A stretch of 64,000 nt of DNA from assembly GCA_030068075.1 (NCBI GenBank), contig CM057839.1, positions 23,444,167-23,508,166 of the forward strand, written 5' to 3'. Below, in pieces: positions 1 through 12,402 of the stretch (within the stretch, counting starts at the first letter, position 1; every line of letters begins with the position of its first letter). This DNA comes from Paguma larvata (Eukaryota; Chordata; Mammalia; Carnivora; Viverridae). A program made the position numbers and the translations under genes. The notes beneath the pieces are model-generated. The model was not told the origin of the DNA, did no database searches, and saw only the letters and a list, made by a program, of their open reading frames with translations.

Positions 1-2205
1 ACACTCTTATAGAAGTCTGAGCAACTAGTTTAGACTAGGGGTAATAGGAAATATGGACTTAGACAAAATCCTATAGTTATAAATGAACAATTTGCTGCTG
101 ATTGGTTGTGGGAACATGAAAGATAATAAGAGGAGTCTATAAAACTCCTCTATCACAGTGAGCAAACTGTTTATGTGATGCCCAGAAGGGAAATACTTGA
201 TGGCAGGACATGGATTTGTAGGATTAAAAAAATTTGTTTCAATTTTGGTAGGTTTAGTATTAAATGTGAAATCCACATTACATATCCAAATACAGATATA
301 AATATATATCAGGGTATTGTGATGGGAGGAAGGGCTACAAATTCAAGTCACCAGCATAGATAAGGCTTTAAAAGACATTGAAATAGATGAAATAATGGAA
401 TAAGAATTATACATATAGAACTTGGGGCATGCTCAAATAACAAGACAAAATGCAAAATGGTAAAAAGACTCACTGTTTCCAACTGCTTTATAGAACCAGC
501 AGTTAAATATGCATAAAACTTAAAATTTTAAATATCAATTTCAAAATGTTGATTAATTGTGTTCATTAATATTCCCTTATTGAAAGCCATGCTTGACAGT
601 TGAATGGATGTTCAAGTTAGATCAAAAGTAATAGCCCAAATGCCTTATAACAAGAACTACAGTTTCTGAGGTAGAGATATTTTCAAAAGGAATGAAATAA
701 TAGCAATATTCAATATGAGAAATCCAGTTATACAGATTTACTGCTCAGTCTTTATTAAGTTAATTCTCTAAAATTTAATAATAATAAACATATATACCAC
801 AGATAGGATAGAATTTGAGGTTAAAAGTTCAAATTATTAAAACAGTCTGACGGTGGTAGAATAGATAAATTCATGGGCTGAAAAGGGAGAACAGAAATAC
901 TTCCAATAATGTAATAATATTCATTACATTGTATTGCAATTAAAATTTGTAATTTTAAGATAGAGATGTACTTATGTATAACAGTTCTACATCAAAATAA
1001 ATATACACAAAAAGTTATAAAATCACTATTAAACTGTAAATAAACAGCAATTTTCCATATACAATAAAAACTGAAGAGGTCTGCATGGATACAAGTTGCT
1101 GAAAAGGTTTCATAAGCTTGTCAGTCTTGCCCACTGAAAAAAATGACTCACAATGATGGCCTTGTTAGGTTTGTGTATTATAATTGGCCTAAGAAAATAT
1201 CCTTCTTTATTTCTTGAACACTGATGTTGTTTTCACATAAGATCCATGTAAAATTACCTGTATTTGAAATGTTTTTTTTCTCCTTTCAAATGTCAGGTTA
1301 TTAAATTTCTTTTTTATTTCTCTGTGGAACAGGCTGATTTTCTATTGTATAAAAATGTCACAGAACAGCTGTGACCTTATGTTTGGAGACGACTGCCACA
1401 ATGAAGTGTCAAGGCAAGTGAAAATGCCATTCTGTGATGAAATGAGCTACTTCTATCACATTAATCATATGTTTATAATGGTTGGCACAGGTGTAGATTG
1501 TTGAATATAAGATAACTAATAAAATTACTATTTACTATAATATTCTTCATTACCAGTAAATTAGAAAAGAAATTAAAGAGGTAGTTAGGTCACCATATGT
1601 CACATAAGTGAGAGCTATGATATTCACTATGAACTCGTTTAAAGTCAGAATCTATTTTTATCATGCTATGGAATGTTGGAACATTTTTATTTCTTAATAT
1701 TTTATATTTGTTCTCATGTTAGAAACAGAAGTAAAATTTTTAACATCCAGATATCATCACCCTCACAGACAAAAGCACTGAAACTTTCCTTTCAATTTAA
1801 TAGAAAATAGAACACATAACTTTTTAGTAGGATAGGTATTTAGGAAGGCACATTGTAACATATTTCTATAAGATATTTGTTTTTCCTTTTATCTCACATT
1901 CTATTGAGAAATGAACCTGCTTTAAAAATCTATGTATTCAAGTTTGCCAATTTTTCTCTTACTTTTAAGAGTGTATATCTACGAGTTCTCATAGTTTTAC
2001 TTTACTTAAAACTCTCATTTTTAATGGGCCTATGGAGAAAATGTAAGCAGTAAATACAAAGACTATCACTTGAATTCTACTTTGGATTTATTCTATACCT
2101 GCTTTAAAAATGGATTCTTCTTATTATTAAAATGAACTGTATCAATAATTTTACTGTAACCATAATTCTTGTTTACTTCTAAAGAATGACAAATATACTT
2201 GTCAA
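1..2205. other. AT-rich unclassified DNA
   Basis: No repeat family, exon or RNA gene is recognised. The two reading frames near 25-363 are short and overlap on opposite strands, have no similarity I know, and look like chance ORFs. Short A- and T-rich runs are scattered throughout, but there is no microsatellite of note. Confidence 0.5.
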
Positions 2206-2420
2206 GGGGCGCCTGGATGGCTCAGTCGATTTAGCCTCCAAATCTTGATTTCTGTTCAGTGCTTATCTTACAGTTAGTGGGTTCTAGCTTCCCATCAGGT
2301 TCAGTGCTGATGGTGCAGAGCCTGTTCGGGATTTTATCTCTCTGCTTCTCTCTCTGCCCCTCCCCCATTCATGCACACTCTCCTTCTCTCAAAATAGAAA
2401 AATCAACTTTAAAAAATATA
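2206..2420 (+). mobile_element. CAN-SINE (tRNA-derived), diverged
   Basis: It starts with GGGGCGCCTGGATGGCTCAG, followed by a CT-rich middle with 'ctctgcccctcccccattca' and an A-rich end. This is the standard order of a feliform CAN-SINE on the plus strand. The tRNA-related part is well mutated (the 'ggttaag' A-box region reads 'gatttag'). A weak TSD is visible: 'atacttgtcaa' before and 'gtacatgtcaa' after. An older copy. Confidence 0.9.
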
Positions 2421-3109
2421 TGTACATGTCAAAAAAATGACATTAAAAAGGATAAATGAGAGCATACATAAAGAGCATGAGGCCATACTTAAGGATTTGG
2501 AAATATGTTTAGTCAATATTTTAAACATGTGATTAGATAGTTAATTTCTATAGTGTACGTGTCATACTTTCATTATTTTCTCATCGGAAACAGCAAATCT
2601 AAAAACGTTTAAAAATATAGTTGTAAGCAAGTATTTCATCTAAAATAAAAATTCACCCAAATTCAAGTATTACCAAGAAAGCTTAATTATAGTGAGTTCA
2701 ACATGCATTTAGTAATCATTGACACAACCTTTGAAACATACACACACACACAGAGAGACAACACATGGACAGAATGACACAGCCTATATACTCTTGAACA
2801 CAAACTATGCAAATTTTCTATATAGAAAAAAAAAGTGTCTCTCTGATGTTAATTTATTAGTTGTGTAAAAATCTGGTATTCAGATAACTGATCTGAGACC
2901 TTTATCTCTTCTGAGATAGCATCGGCTGGAACAACTGAATATTCATGTGGAAAAAAGCTGGAGCTCAAAATAATTGTTCTACTATACATAAAAGCAACAA
3001 TTGACTATATGTAACTAACTATAATTTTTACAAGAATATTTTTTAAAAAATAGTAAAATTATTTCTTTAAGATATGCAAAATTTTCCAAATTACTATTTA
3101 TAAAGAAAA

Positions 3110-3573
3110 TATGGTAAATTGGACCTTGTCAAATTAAAAACTGCTTTCCAAAAGACACTGTATAAAGAATAAAACAGTAAGCAAAAGGCAATTATAACAT
3201 ATTTTCAAAATAGATAACTAATAAAAGACTTGCATCCAGAATGTATAAAGAAACTCTCAAAACTCTAACTAAATATACGAGGAACTCAAAATATCTGTAG
3301 ATGATTTTAAAAAGATTTAAACTTCATTATGAAAACAAAGGCAAATTAGAGAATGGAAAGATGTTTTATATCATTAGTCCCTAGTGAAATCAATTTAAAA
3401 CCACAGTTAAATACCACTAAACACATCCTAGAATGCCTAAGATCCCATTCTTGACATTATTAGGTATTGATGAGGGAATAGAGAAAGTGGAACTCTCATA
3501 GATTTCTGTTGCGGAGGCAACATTGCACAGTCACTATGCAACATGGTTCCATAGATGCAGAAATAATCTACCA
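3110..3573 (+). mobile_element. L1 fragment (end of ORF2), decayed
   Basis: The sequence follows the 3' part of mammalian L1 ORF2: 'ttggaccttgtcaaattaaa', then 'gacttgcatccagaatgtat', the 'atcattagtccctagtgaaa' block, and 'ggaactctcatagatttctg'. Frameshifts and gaps are many, so it is inactive and probably an old L1M-type copy. A SINE lies immediately downstream. Confidence 0.7.
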
Positions 3574-3588
3574 AGTCACATACTTTTT

Positions 3589-3826
3589 TTTTCTTTTTTT
3601 AAAAATTTTTTAATGTTTATTCATTTTTGAAGAGAGAAAGACAGAGAGAGAGACAGAGTGTGAGCGGGGAAGGGGCAGAGAGAGAGGGAGACGCAGAATC
3701 CGAAGCAGGCCCCAGGCTCTAAACTGTCAGCACAGAGGCCGACGCAGGGCTCAAACCCATGAACTGTGAGATCATGACCTGAGCCAAAGGCGGACACCCA
3801 ACCTACTGAGCCACCTAGGTGTCCCC
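3589..3826 (-). mobile_element. CAN-SINE, minus strand
   Basis: The reverse complement reads head (ggcacctaggtggctcag-like), tRNA-related part, 'ctctgtgctgacagttt' segment, CT-rich region and A-rich tail (the poly-T at 3582-3600). A TSD 'agtcacatacttttt' is found at 3574-3588 and again at 3828-3842, so both ends of the insertion are defined. Confidence 0.93.
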
Positions 3827-3940
3827 GAGTCACATACTTTTTCTATACTGGTGCAATCTACCATCCCCTTTGTCTTTATAATTAATTTATATAAAATTAA
3901 ATTAAAGCATTTCTCAAGATTGATTTTAGAACGCCGGGTT

Positions 3941-3974
3941 TTTTTATTTTTTCTTCAGTTTTATTTATTTATTT

Positions 3975-4006
<32 letters not shown>

Positions 4007-4194
4007 GAGAGAGATAGAGAGAGAGCAAACAAGAGCAGGGGATGGAGAGAGAAAGGGGGAAAGAGAATCCCAAGCAGGCTCCACACTGTCACAATAGAGC
4101 CCAACAGAGGGCTCGAACTCACCATCCATGAAATCATGACCTGAGCAGAAACCAAGAATCAGACACTTAACCACCTGAGCCACCCAAATGCCCC
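3941..4194 (-). mobile_element. CAN-SINE, minus strand, GA-expanded
   Basis: The T-rich tail is followed by a long GA-type run (3978-4026), then the GCAGGCTCC and ATCATGACCTGAGC blocks, ending in 'gccacccaaatgcccc'. The imperfect TSD is agaacgccgggtt (3928-3940) against agaacacagggttc (4195-4208). The CT-rich region has grown by slippage. Confidence 0.92.
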
Positions 4195-4379
4195 AGAACA
4201 CAGGGTTCTGATAACATTCATACCCAAGCAATAGATTGAAACAATAGTTTGGAGAGAACAACTCAACATAATAGAAGACATATAGTATCCAACATATATA
4301 AAAAAAGATAACCTATATATTTTAGAACAAGGTCCGTGAATAGAAATTAAGAAGTCACAGAATCATAAATATTTATAGC

Positions 4380-4600
4380 AATTAAAGATATGAAAAGGAG
4401 CTCCACCTTACAAAGCTACCAGATAACTATAAACTAAAGCAATTAAAGCTATTATTTCAACCCACAATGTTGGGAAAAATAAAGTGGGATGAGAGATTCA
4501 AATGTTGGCAAGACTAAAAATAAAATTATTTTCCTTAACTGATTCTGAAAGGGTAAATTGATATTATGATCTTAAGAGCAATTTGTCACCAGCTAATAGA
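4380..4600 (+). mobile_element. Old L1 fragment (L1ME-like 3' region)
   Basis: Blocks resembling the L1ME-type ORF2 end are visible: 'ctattatttcaacccacaat', then 'caaatgttggcaagactaaa', then a 'gggtaaattgatatt' stretch. Divergence is high and the ends are not sharp. Confidence 0.5.
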
Positions 4601-7311
4601 TATCTAGTCACAAATCTGAATAGTTTGTAGTTGAAACGTATATGAAAGTGAAATTAGATCATAAAATGCAGTTATAAATGAAAATAAAAGGATTGAGATT
4701 ATATATTTTTTTCATAATTCACATGAAACGATATATATACAATGTACTATATGGTAGATAGATGTTTTTCCTTTATATAAGTAAAAATATGAGAAATTAG
4801 ATCAAAGGAATAAGGCCAGACACATGACCCTGAGTGCCTTTTGAACTTGAATGAAATTTAATCATACCTACAATATTTGGTTTCTAAAAGTAACAATAAT
4901 AAATATATATTATCAAAATTATGGTTTTTAGATTTTTTTCTTTTAATAATTTGTAACATTTTAACATTTACATTTCTGAAAATAGAGAAAGGTAGACTGT
5001 AATGACAGGTCACTTTTTTTTAGTTAAATTTCCATACTGGGTCTCTGTGTAAAATGAGCCAAGATATTACTATTTGGTATCTCAAGTAGAAATAATGACT
5101 TGCTGTTTTTGATATATCAAGTAGAAATAATAAATAACTAATTCTTCAGTATGTTTATTTAACAAAATGTGGCTTGGAAGTAGATTTTTTACTTGTATGA
5201 GATTGGCCTTTTAATATACATATTTTCTCTGTAAAATAGAATTTCACCAACCACAGAGACTGGGAAAAGTATTCATCATTAAGTCTTTGTGTTAAAGGCT
5301 CTAAAAATCTTAGTTTCTAACAAAGAGCATACATTTTATTATCCTGCTGAGATCTACCAAGCAGCAAATATGTGCAGAGACCCCATGATACCAACAGTAG
5401 TTACAACTGTTAAAAGCTAAAGCTGCACTCTGCATTTTGGATAGACTAAATGAAGAACACAGTCTGCTGTTCATTAATCTGCCTATATGTGTAGCTTTTG
5501 AGACTTTAGTACTTTAGGTTGAACAGTATTTTTAGTAATATAAAAGTAAAAGTAACTTAACCTTGTAAAAGGCAGTGAAGACAGAATATCAAATCATTAA
5601 AAATAAATAGGCTACTTTGAAACATCCAACTGAGAAAAAGTCCTAGGGAAGTAAAAATTGTTATGATGTCCTACTTCCAAAGAAAGTAAGACTTAACAGC
5701 CAACGATAAGATCAGCTGAATATCTTTTTGTAACCTAAATGAATATACATGTTTAAGAGCTAATATATCACCATATTAAATAAGTTTATGAATGGTATAT
5801 ATGAATTTATGATTGCTTAAATTTGTGCTGTGATTATGATATCTTTCATATATCTATACACATATGTAAGCACACACTCCTTTATTTTATTGGGTAGTGT
5901 TTTAGTTCACTGCATACAAATCTCAGTGTCCTTTGGTGTTCCAGCAATAAGAGTCACATAAAGCATTAACACAAGTCAGGAGACCTGCACAATTTCACTT
6001 AAATACAGACAGAACTGTGAAAATCCATTCAAGCATTTTAAAGTTTGACAAGTAACCTTTGACTTGTAGCAACTGAAAGTATTAAATATGATGCGGGCAC
6101 AGGACTAAATCAACAAAAGCTACAGACTTAGATTGGAAACCTTTCCCCTCAGAACTCTTTGTCAGATCACATTGTAAGATGACTCACCTAGGAGAAAGAT
6201 GCAAGAGAGACCATAAATTTGGGCAGAGCTTATTTATCATAATTGATGAGATATATTCCCCTAAATACCTAAATTAGTGTTTTCTTTGATATACAAAAGA
6301 GATTTCTTGTCTCTAAGCTGGAACATGACAATCCTTAGATATAGTCCTCAAGTTAGCCCACCTAACAAACATTTATTCTTATTTTAGTAGTCTGCTTTGA
6401 ATTTTTTCCACTTTTTTGCTCCTTGTCTAATTGCTCTGTAATATATAACAGGCAGATGACAATATAGGTGCATGAATTGACAGAAAAATTATATATTTTA
6501 GAATGCCTAGCTTCGCCCCCATCAGGTCATAAAATATTATGAAAATTAGAAAATGTTTAGATTATGTAGTGACGGGTCTTGCAATAAGCCTGAATACAGG
6601 ATATGAGCAGAACAAATTAGTAAAAGAGGTCTCCTAGGTTTTTGGTCTAGGTATCTGAATAAAAGATTGTGTCACTTAATAGTTAGGGAAGATGTCAATC
6701 ATGAGTCTAGATGCATGTATGAGGAGAAATAAAACTTTATTTTAAAATTGGTTTAGTTAGATGACTCCTGGATATTAAAGCAAAGATATGAAGTAGGCTG
6801 TTTGACATTGGAGCAAACACTGTTGGTGCACCACCCAACCGTCCTAGGTTCCCATCCACTGCTTTAGTGCTGCCATTCACCCAGCTGCCACATATGCCGC
6901 CTGCGCTGCTGCCTACACTTGCTCATACACTGCATTTGGGCTATTGTCAACACCTCACATCAAACAGTTTCTTCCAGAGCATTAGCGAATGAAGGATACA
7001 AACCAATATTCTTTTCTTCATGATAGGCAAATTCTATGATTCAACGTACACCATCACCCTGGGGGCAGACCTATCTGAGAGCAAGTCTTCATTGGACATT
7101 TTCTGTTTCCTATTCTGTTTCCTCGGGTTCTTTTAGATTACCCATGACATTACAGTAAAACTCTGGATTGTGACTAACTTGTTTTGTGAGTGTTTTGCAA
7201 GACGAGAAAAAATTCTAATAAATTTTAACTAAATAAATGAGTGATGTCCTGTAATACAAGTAGCATGTGACACCAAATGTCACATGATCACAAATGAGCC
7301 AATGGTTCTTC
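4601..7311. other. Unclassified DNA
   Basis: No confident repeat or gene. A segment around 6810-7160 is less AT-rich and of higher complexity (Pro/Cys-like codons in several frames, no long ORF). It is followed by 'taataaat'-type signals near 7217-7235 and could be an old LTR or retrocopy I cannot name. Confidence 0.4.
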
Positions 7312-7334
7312 CCTCTCTCTCTCTCTCTCTCTCT
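7312..7334 (+). repeat. (CT)n microsatellite
   Basis: About eleven uninterrupted CT units. It is not part of a recognisable SINE: there is no head or tail nearby. Confidence 0.9.
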
Positions 7335-8854
7335 ATGGGATTATGGGTGATCATCTTCCATGCTCGGATGCTGAGTCTCAAGCTGCAGTGTTTGGCAGGA
7401 ATCAGTGACTTTTCAGAACATTGGAAGAGGCCCACAACATACACTAAGGTATTTTTGTCACTTTCAAAGCACCTATGGACAGTTCTTTGCTTTTCCATAC
7501 AAGAGTAAGCTTCAGAATGCTTTGGTTCAGTCTAGGTCAGGTTGCCTATAGATGTAGACCCTTTTCTCTTCTGCCATATTGCCAGTTACATTCAAAACAG
7601 TATATGACAAGAGTTTGTTAATACTGTACTTTAGTCAACATCCATGGGAGCATATATAGGGGCTACTATGCAGAAAAATATTCCATTGGGCCAATAGATA
7701 ACAGTGATTCCATTAGTGATAGTGAAAGTTGTTCCTATATCCTTCTTTCTTTTGTCTCTCTCATACCAGCCATGAGAGTTTTCAAAGGTAAGTGCAGGTT
7801 AATTTATTTTTCTTTATATTTTATATTTCTTTATTATTTTGTATTATATTACAGTATTGTAATCATTTTTATATGAATATTTTTGAGTTGTGGAATGACT
7901 CATCTGAGTTTGCATTAGTTCTTATGGGGAAATTCGTTTTGATATACAATGGCTTTGGATTACAAGCATGTTTCTGGAATGAATTATGCTCACAAACTAA
8001 GTTTTTACTTACTTCCTTGCATGTAAATTCCCTTCTCAAACTTTTTAGGGAATACTAATAGACTTAATATCCAAGGCAAATAGAAAAATCTGGTTTAGAG
8101 ACACAAATGTAGAAAATATTTAACATAGCCTTGCATATCATTATAAAGTTAATGAATGTTGATTAGATAAATAGTGAGTGTAAGCCGCGGTCCTGGGAAG
8201 CTTCAGTATTTAGAGATGCATATGGGAGGAAAAGCCAACAAAAATAACTTGGAATGACTGTCTTGTGAAATAAAAGAATAATAAAGTGATGATAATGCAC
8301 CAAGACACTCATATGATCAAATATGCCAAATGCTATGGTCGATAAACCGAAGAAACTTAATTGATCATTAAAAAAAACCTTCAGAAATAAGCAAATGTAG
8401 AAATATTTTGAAAAATTACAGCAAAAGCTTCACTCTCAATATTTCATTTCATAAATGACAGGAAACAATTTGGCCTCTTCATCAGTACACAAACGCCAGT
8501 GTCTCCTAAGGAACTGGGAACTGGGACAGAAAACACTGAGGAAAGAGACTGAGAAGCAGCAGCAGAGGGATGAAATTTTGAAGAATTGCTTGAAACCCTA
8601 GACATAATACCAAAATTAAAATCTATACTGGAAGTACAACAGAACATAATTTTATTCATATAATGTAGACAACAAAATCTGTGATTATTGATTTGAGAGA
8701 CTTTAGTAGAATGTAGAAAAGAATATAGAATTTAGTACAACATGCAATAAGAAAAGATGGATCATAGAAGAAACACTAATAGCCAAAACATAAAAAATAA
8801 AATATCCATAAATACATAGTAGCCATAAAATGATATAATAATATCACATATGAT
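7335..8854. other. Unclassified DNA
   Basis: No repeat family recognised. It contains one good-looking splice-acceptor/donor pair (7768-7793, reported as a finding). Reading frames at 7792-8058 and 8444-8659 resemble no protein I know and are treated as chance. Confidence 0.4.
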
Positions 8855-9080
8855 TTTCAATGCATCGAATGTTAGCAAGAACGTGATGAGAAGTACACCA
8901 TTATTATTTAAAGCTTTCTGACAATCTATTTATTTGTTCCTCATACATGGGGACCCAATAACTTCACTAGTAGAAATAAATCCTAAGTACATTTAATATA
9001 TTTTTAAATATTTTATATAAGAATACTTTATTATTTCCTTTAGCAATATTAAAGGCAATGTAAAGTTTCAAAGAATTAGT
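8855..9080 (+). mobile_element. Old L1 fragment (L1ME-like)
   Basis: Order of blocks: 'atgttagcaagaacgtgatg', 'ttctgacaatctat', 'acccaataacttcactagta', 'aaataaatcctaag'. This follows the L1ME 3' consensus (aatgttggcaaggatgtgg ... ggcaat ... acccagcaattccac ... ggaatttatcctaag). Heavily decayed. Confidence 0.5.
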
Positions 9081-9169
9081 TATTAAATAACTATTGGTAT
9101 ATTCTCTGGGTAAATATAGATGAACATTAAGGTTAATGATATTTTTCCTTTTAACATCTTCTGATTAGT

Positions 9170-9384
9170 TTTTTTTATAAATTATTTAATGCTTACTTAT
9201 TTTTGAGAGAAAGAGTGAGAATGGGGGAGAGGCAGAGAGGGAGACACAGAATCTGAAGAGGCACCACCACGCTCTGAGCTGTCAGCATAGACCCCAACGT
9301 GGGGCTCAAACTCACTAGCCATGAGATCATGCATGAGCTGAGCCAAAACCAGATACTTAACCAACTGAGCCACTCAGGAGTCCC
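9170..9384 (-). mobile_element. CAN-SINE, minus strand
   Basis: T-rich tail, 'tacttatttttgagagaaag', GA-rich part, 'gctgtcagcatagacccc', 'atgagatcat', and the end 'gccactcaggagtcccc'. The TSD 'cttctgattagt' is perfect at 9158-9169 and 9385-9396. Confidence 0.93.
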
Positions 9385-9396
9385 CTTCTGATTAGT

Positions 9397-10979
9397 CATA
9401 ATGTGATTAAAAACACTATTTAATATAGTCAAATTGAGGTATTTGTATGCCATCTGAGCTACAGCTGCTATGCATACAACTTCCATCTCCCCTTTATCCA
9501 GATAGCGATAGTATCAACCGCAGTCACAGAAGCAAATTCTCCTAAAAAGAATGTGAATTATAACATCACAATTTTTCTGAAGTACTTACATGCCTTGTAG
9601 ATTTTGGATGATGTATGGAACAGAATTTATATACAGAATGAAAAATAACCTCTGATAGTAAATCCACCACTGATTAGGTGCCAACAGTACTGAAGAGTTA
9701 AAACTTTGGAGGGAACACTGGTTCCAAATGGAAAGTATGGCACTTAGAATTAATCCAGGCACAGTTACCAAGAAAGTTGGAGACCCCTTGATGTGGGAAG
9801 AATTGTGTATGCCTACAATAGTTATATCACAAGGGATCACACAGTCAGTGGTTTTTAAACAAATGAGGAAAACAAATAAGACCAGATCTTGTCGGCAAGT
9901 TAAAACGAACAAAGGCATTTTTAGAGCAATGAATGGTGAGCGCAGGAATTTAAGGTACTGTGAGTAGTCTGGTCTGAACAAACATTATTCCTAAAGGAGT
10001 TTTGAATACATTCAAAGTATGCCCCTGATGATTCTGAATGATAATAAAGAAGCAAGGAAACCTCAACATGAGGCAGAGAGTATATAGGTTTAAATCAGAA
10101 TACTTGATCAGAATACTCTACTACTCCTAGGATCTCACTCATATTCTTGAACTTCTAATGAGGTATCTGTGAAGGTAGAATGAACACTTTGTATTTTTCC
10201 AAAGATCCCGCATGATTCACTTCTAATAAGAATATTACAGAATTGTATCAATTGCTCTTCATTTCAACCAAGGACAAAAATGTATAATCTATAGTACAAA
10301 GAGAGATTACAAAATTAGCTAAATGTAAATGGAATCTGAAATATATTTTCACCAAATTAAATAACAACAGATGTTAATAAATTTTTTCCTTTACTAAAAG
10401 AAATGATTCTGTTTTCATTGGATAACAGGTATTAAATAAAAGAACATACGTGTTAAGCTTTGGAAGTAAATATTTGGTCATCTTTGTCGACTTATCTATC
10501 CATGTAGATTCTTTATATTCATAAATTTTATGAATACTTTCAGTTTTTTCTTAAACTAATACTTTTTAATTTTTAATACTTGTAATACTTTTAGCTTTTT
10601 CTTAAAATGTAAATGCTATGAAAATGTAGAGCTGTACTCTAAATTTCAAATATATTTCTAGAGGATTAAAATTGACTTATAAAACAATCAATGGGATTAG
10701 TGGCAAACATTTGAAATTCATTATTAATAATAGGTTACAAATTTTATTACAGTTTTTGTTCTATTATATTGAGTGTTCTTTTCAAAGAATTTACTAGTTT
10801 TAATATAATATATACTTCTAATTTCCTCAAGTAATGATGTATAGACAAGTAAAATTAATAAAGTATACTTGTCCAAATCATTTGTCTAACAATCTGTTTT
10901 CGAGAAAGGTAAATAGTTACAACATTTGATTTTGAAATTGCATATTATTTTTGCTAATCCTTGGTCGCTTAAGATGAAG
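9397..10979. other. Unclassified DNA with one arm of an inverted repeat
   Basis: No family recognised. The minus-strand 131-codon frame (9586-9981) has no known motif and overlaps a plus-strand frame (9728-9967), so it is probably chance. Around 10536-10605 the motif 'aatacttt.ag.tttttctta' occurs twice in tandem. The second copy begins the 65-bp arm at 10580-10644. Confidence 0.4.
10580..10644 (+). repeat. Inverted repeat arm 1 (65 bp, perfect)
   Basis: The reverse complement of these 65 bases is identical, base for base, to 12222-12286. This copy sits in sequence not assigned to L1, next to a local near-duplicate, so it is the more likely source copy. Confidence 0.97.
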
Positions 10980-11756
10980 GAAAAACTCTGCAATTAGAAA
11001 GAAAACAAGAATTCCCCTATCATCATTTTTATTTAAGATTATACTGGAGGTTGTACCTGGGTCAATTTGAGAATATTTGTAAATATAAAGCACACAGATT
11101 GGAAAGATAAAAGTAAAACTAGCTCTATTCACAGATGACATAATCCTGTATACAGAAAATCTTAGGAATTCACTAAAACTATTTGAACTAACAAACTCAT
11201 TCAGCAAGTTACAAGACAAAAAAAATCAATATAAAAATAAATTTTATTCCTATATACTAAGCTATGAAATTAATAATTCAATTTATAATAACATTAAAAA
11301 TAATAAACTTGCTATCAAAATTAACAGTAGTGAAGACTTTTACACAGAAAGCTGTAAAACACTGCTGGAAAACAATTTAAAAAATAAATGGAAAGACCAC
11401 CTGTATTCATGGAACAGAAGACTAACATTGTTAAGATATCAGTGTTCCACAAATTGATCTACAGATTCAATATGATCCTTATAAAAAACTTAGCTGTACA
11501 TTTTTTTTTTTTGCAGAAGTTGAAAATCACATTCCTAAAATTAAATGGAAATGCAAGGTATCCAGATTAGCCCGCCCCCAAAAGAAATCTTGAAAAAAAA
11601 AATCACATTGTCCTATTTCAAAATTTACTACATAGCTGTAACTACTTTGGAATACTGTTAGGCAATTCCTCACAATGCTAAACAGAACTATCATATGATC
11701 CAGTAATTCTGTTCCTTGTTATATAAGCAAGAGTAACAAGAATATATATCTCCAGG

Positions 11757-11950
11757 GGTTCCTGGGTGGCTCAGTCAATTGAGCCATCTGACTCGGTTTC
11801 GGCTCATGTCATGATCTCACGCACTGGGCTCTGTGGGGCCAGTGGGGAGTCCAGTTGGCATTCTCTCTCTCCCTCTCTTTGCCCCTACCTTGCTGTGCTC
11901 TCTCACTCTCTCAAAATAACTAAAAATAACTTTTAAAAGTTAAAAAAAAA
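11757..11950 (+). mobile_element. CAN-SINE inserted in L1
   Basis: Head 'ggttcctgggtggctcag', CT-rich middle, 'ctctcactctctcaaaata', A tail. The TSD is agaatatatatctccagg (11739-11756) against agaacatatatctccagg (11951-11968): 18 bp, one mismatch. The middle has a 'gccagtggggagtcc' stretch closer to the older carnivoran subfamily than to the feliform 'gctgacagctcagagcc' type. Confidence 0.95.
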
Positions 11951-12221
11951 AGAACATATATCTCCAGGAGAAAATGTATATAAATGGTCATAGCAGTTTT
12001 ATTCCTTGTAGCCAAAAGGTGGAAATAATTTAAATATCTATCATTAAATGAATGGATAAATGAAATGTCGTTCATGTATACAATGAGGTATGGTTTGGTA
12101 AGAAAAATAATAAAGTACTGATACATATCACAACATGTATAAACATTTAAAACTTTATGCTAAGTGGCAGAAGCCAGATACCACACCACATATTTTATGA
12201 TCCCATTTATATGATAAGCAC

Positions 12222-12286
12222 ATTTAGAGTACAGCTCTACATTTTCATAGCATTTACATTTTAAGAAAAAGCTAAAAGTATTACAA
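12222..12286 (-). repeat. Inverted repeat arm 2 (65 bp, perfect) inside L1 3' UTR
   Basis: Identical to the reverse complement of 10580-10644. The flanking L1 3' UTR reads '...cccatttatatgataagca' before and 'ctaggtagtggtgagcc' after. In related L1s these two parts are joined by L1 3' UTR sequence that is missing here, so this block appears to replace part of the L1. Confidence 0.95.
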
Positions 12287-12402
12287 ACTAGGTAGTGGTG
12301 AGCCTACTTTATGAATATACTAAGAAACATGCAATTGTTCACTTTTAAAGGGTGAATTTTATGATATGTTTATAATCTCAATAAAACTATTGTTTAAAGA
12401 GA

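Larger units (their letters stand above)
10985..12402 (+). mobile_element. L1 3' end (ORF2 C-terminal part and 3' UTR), interrupted
   Basis: It runs from the ORF2 region just before the catalytic motif ('ctattcacagatgacataat' encodes the LFTDD-type reverse transcriptase motif, about 11124-11143). It continues through the 'ggaaagaccacctgtattca' block, the C-terminal 'atatgatccagtaattctg' region and the 3' UTR ('ctcaataaaactattg', about 12378-12393). Stops and indels break every frame; the longest intact piece is 61 codons at 11388-11570. A SINE (11757-11950) and a 65-bp foreign-looking block (12222-12286) interrupt it. Confidence 0.85.

Noticed and set aside
2206..2280. tRNA-like A and B boxes in the SINE heads (all copies)
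   Set aside because: They belong to tRNA-derived SINEs. None folds as an intact tRNA gene in its context.
9586..9981. 131-codon minus-strand open frame
   Set aside because: No motif or family recognised, an overlapping frame on the other strand, no splice or promoter context. Length is compatible with chance in 64 kb.
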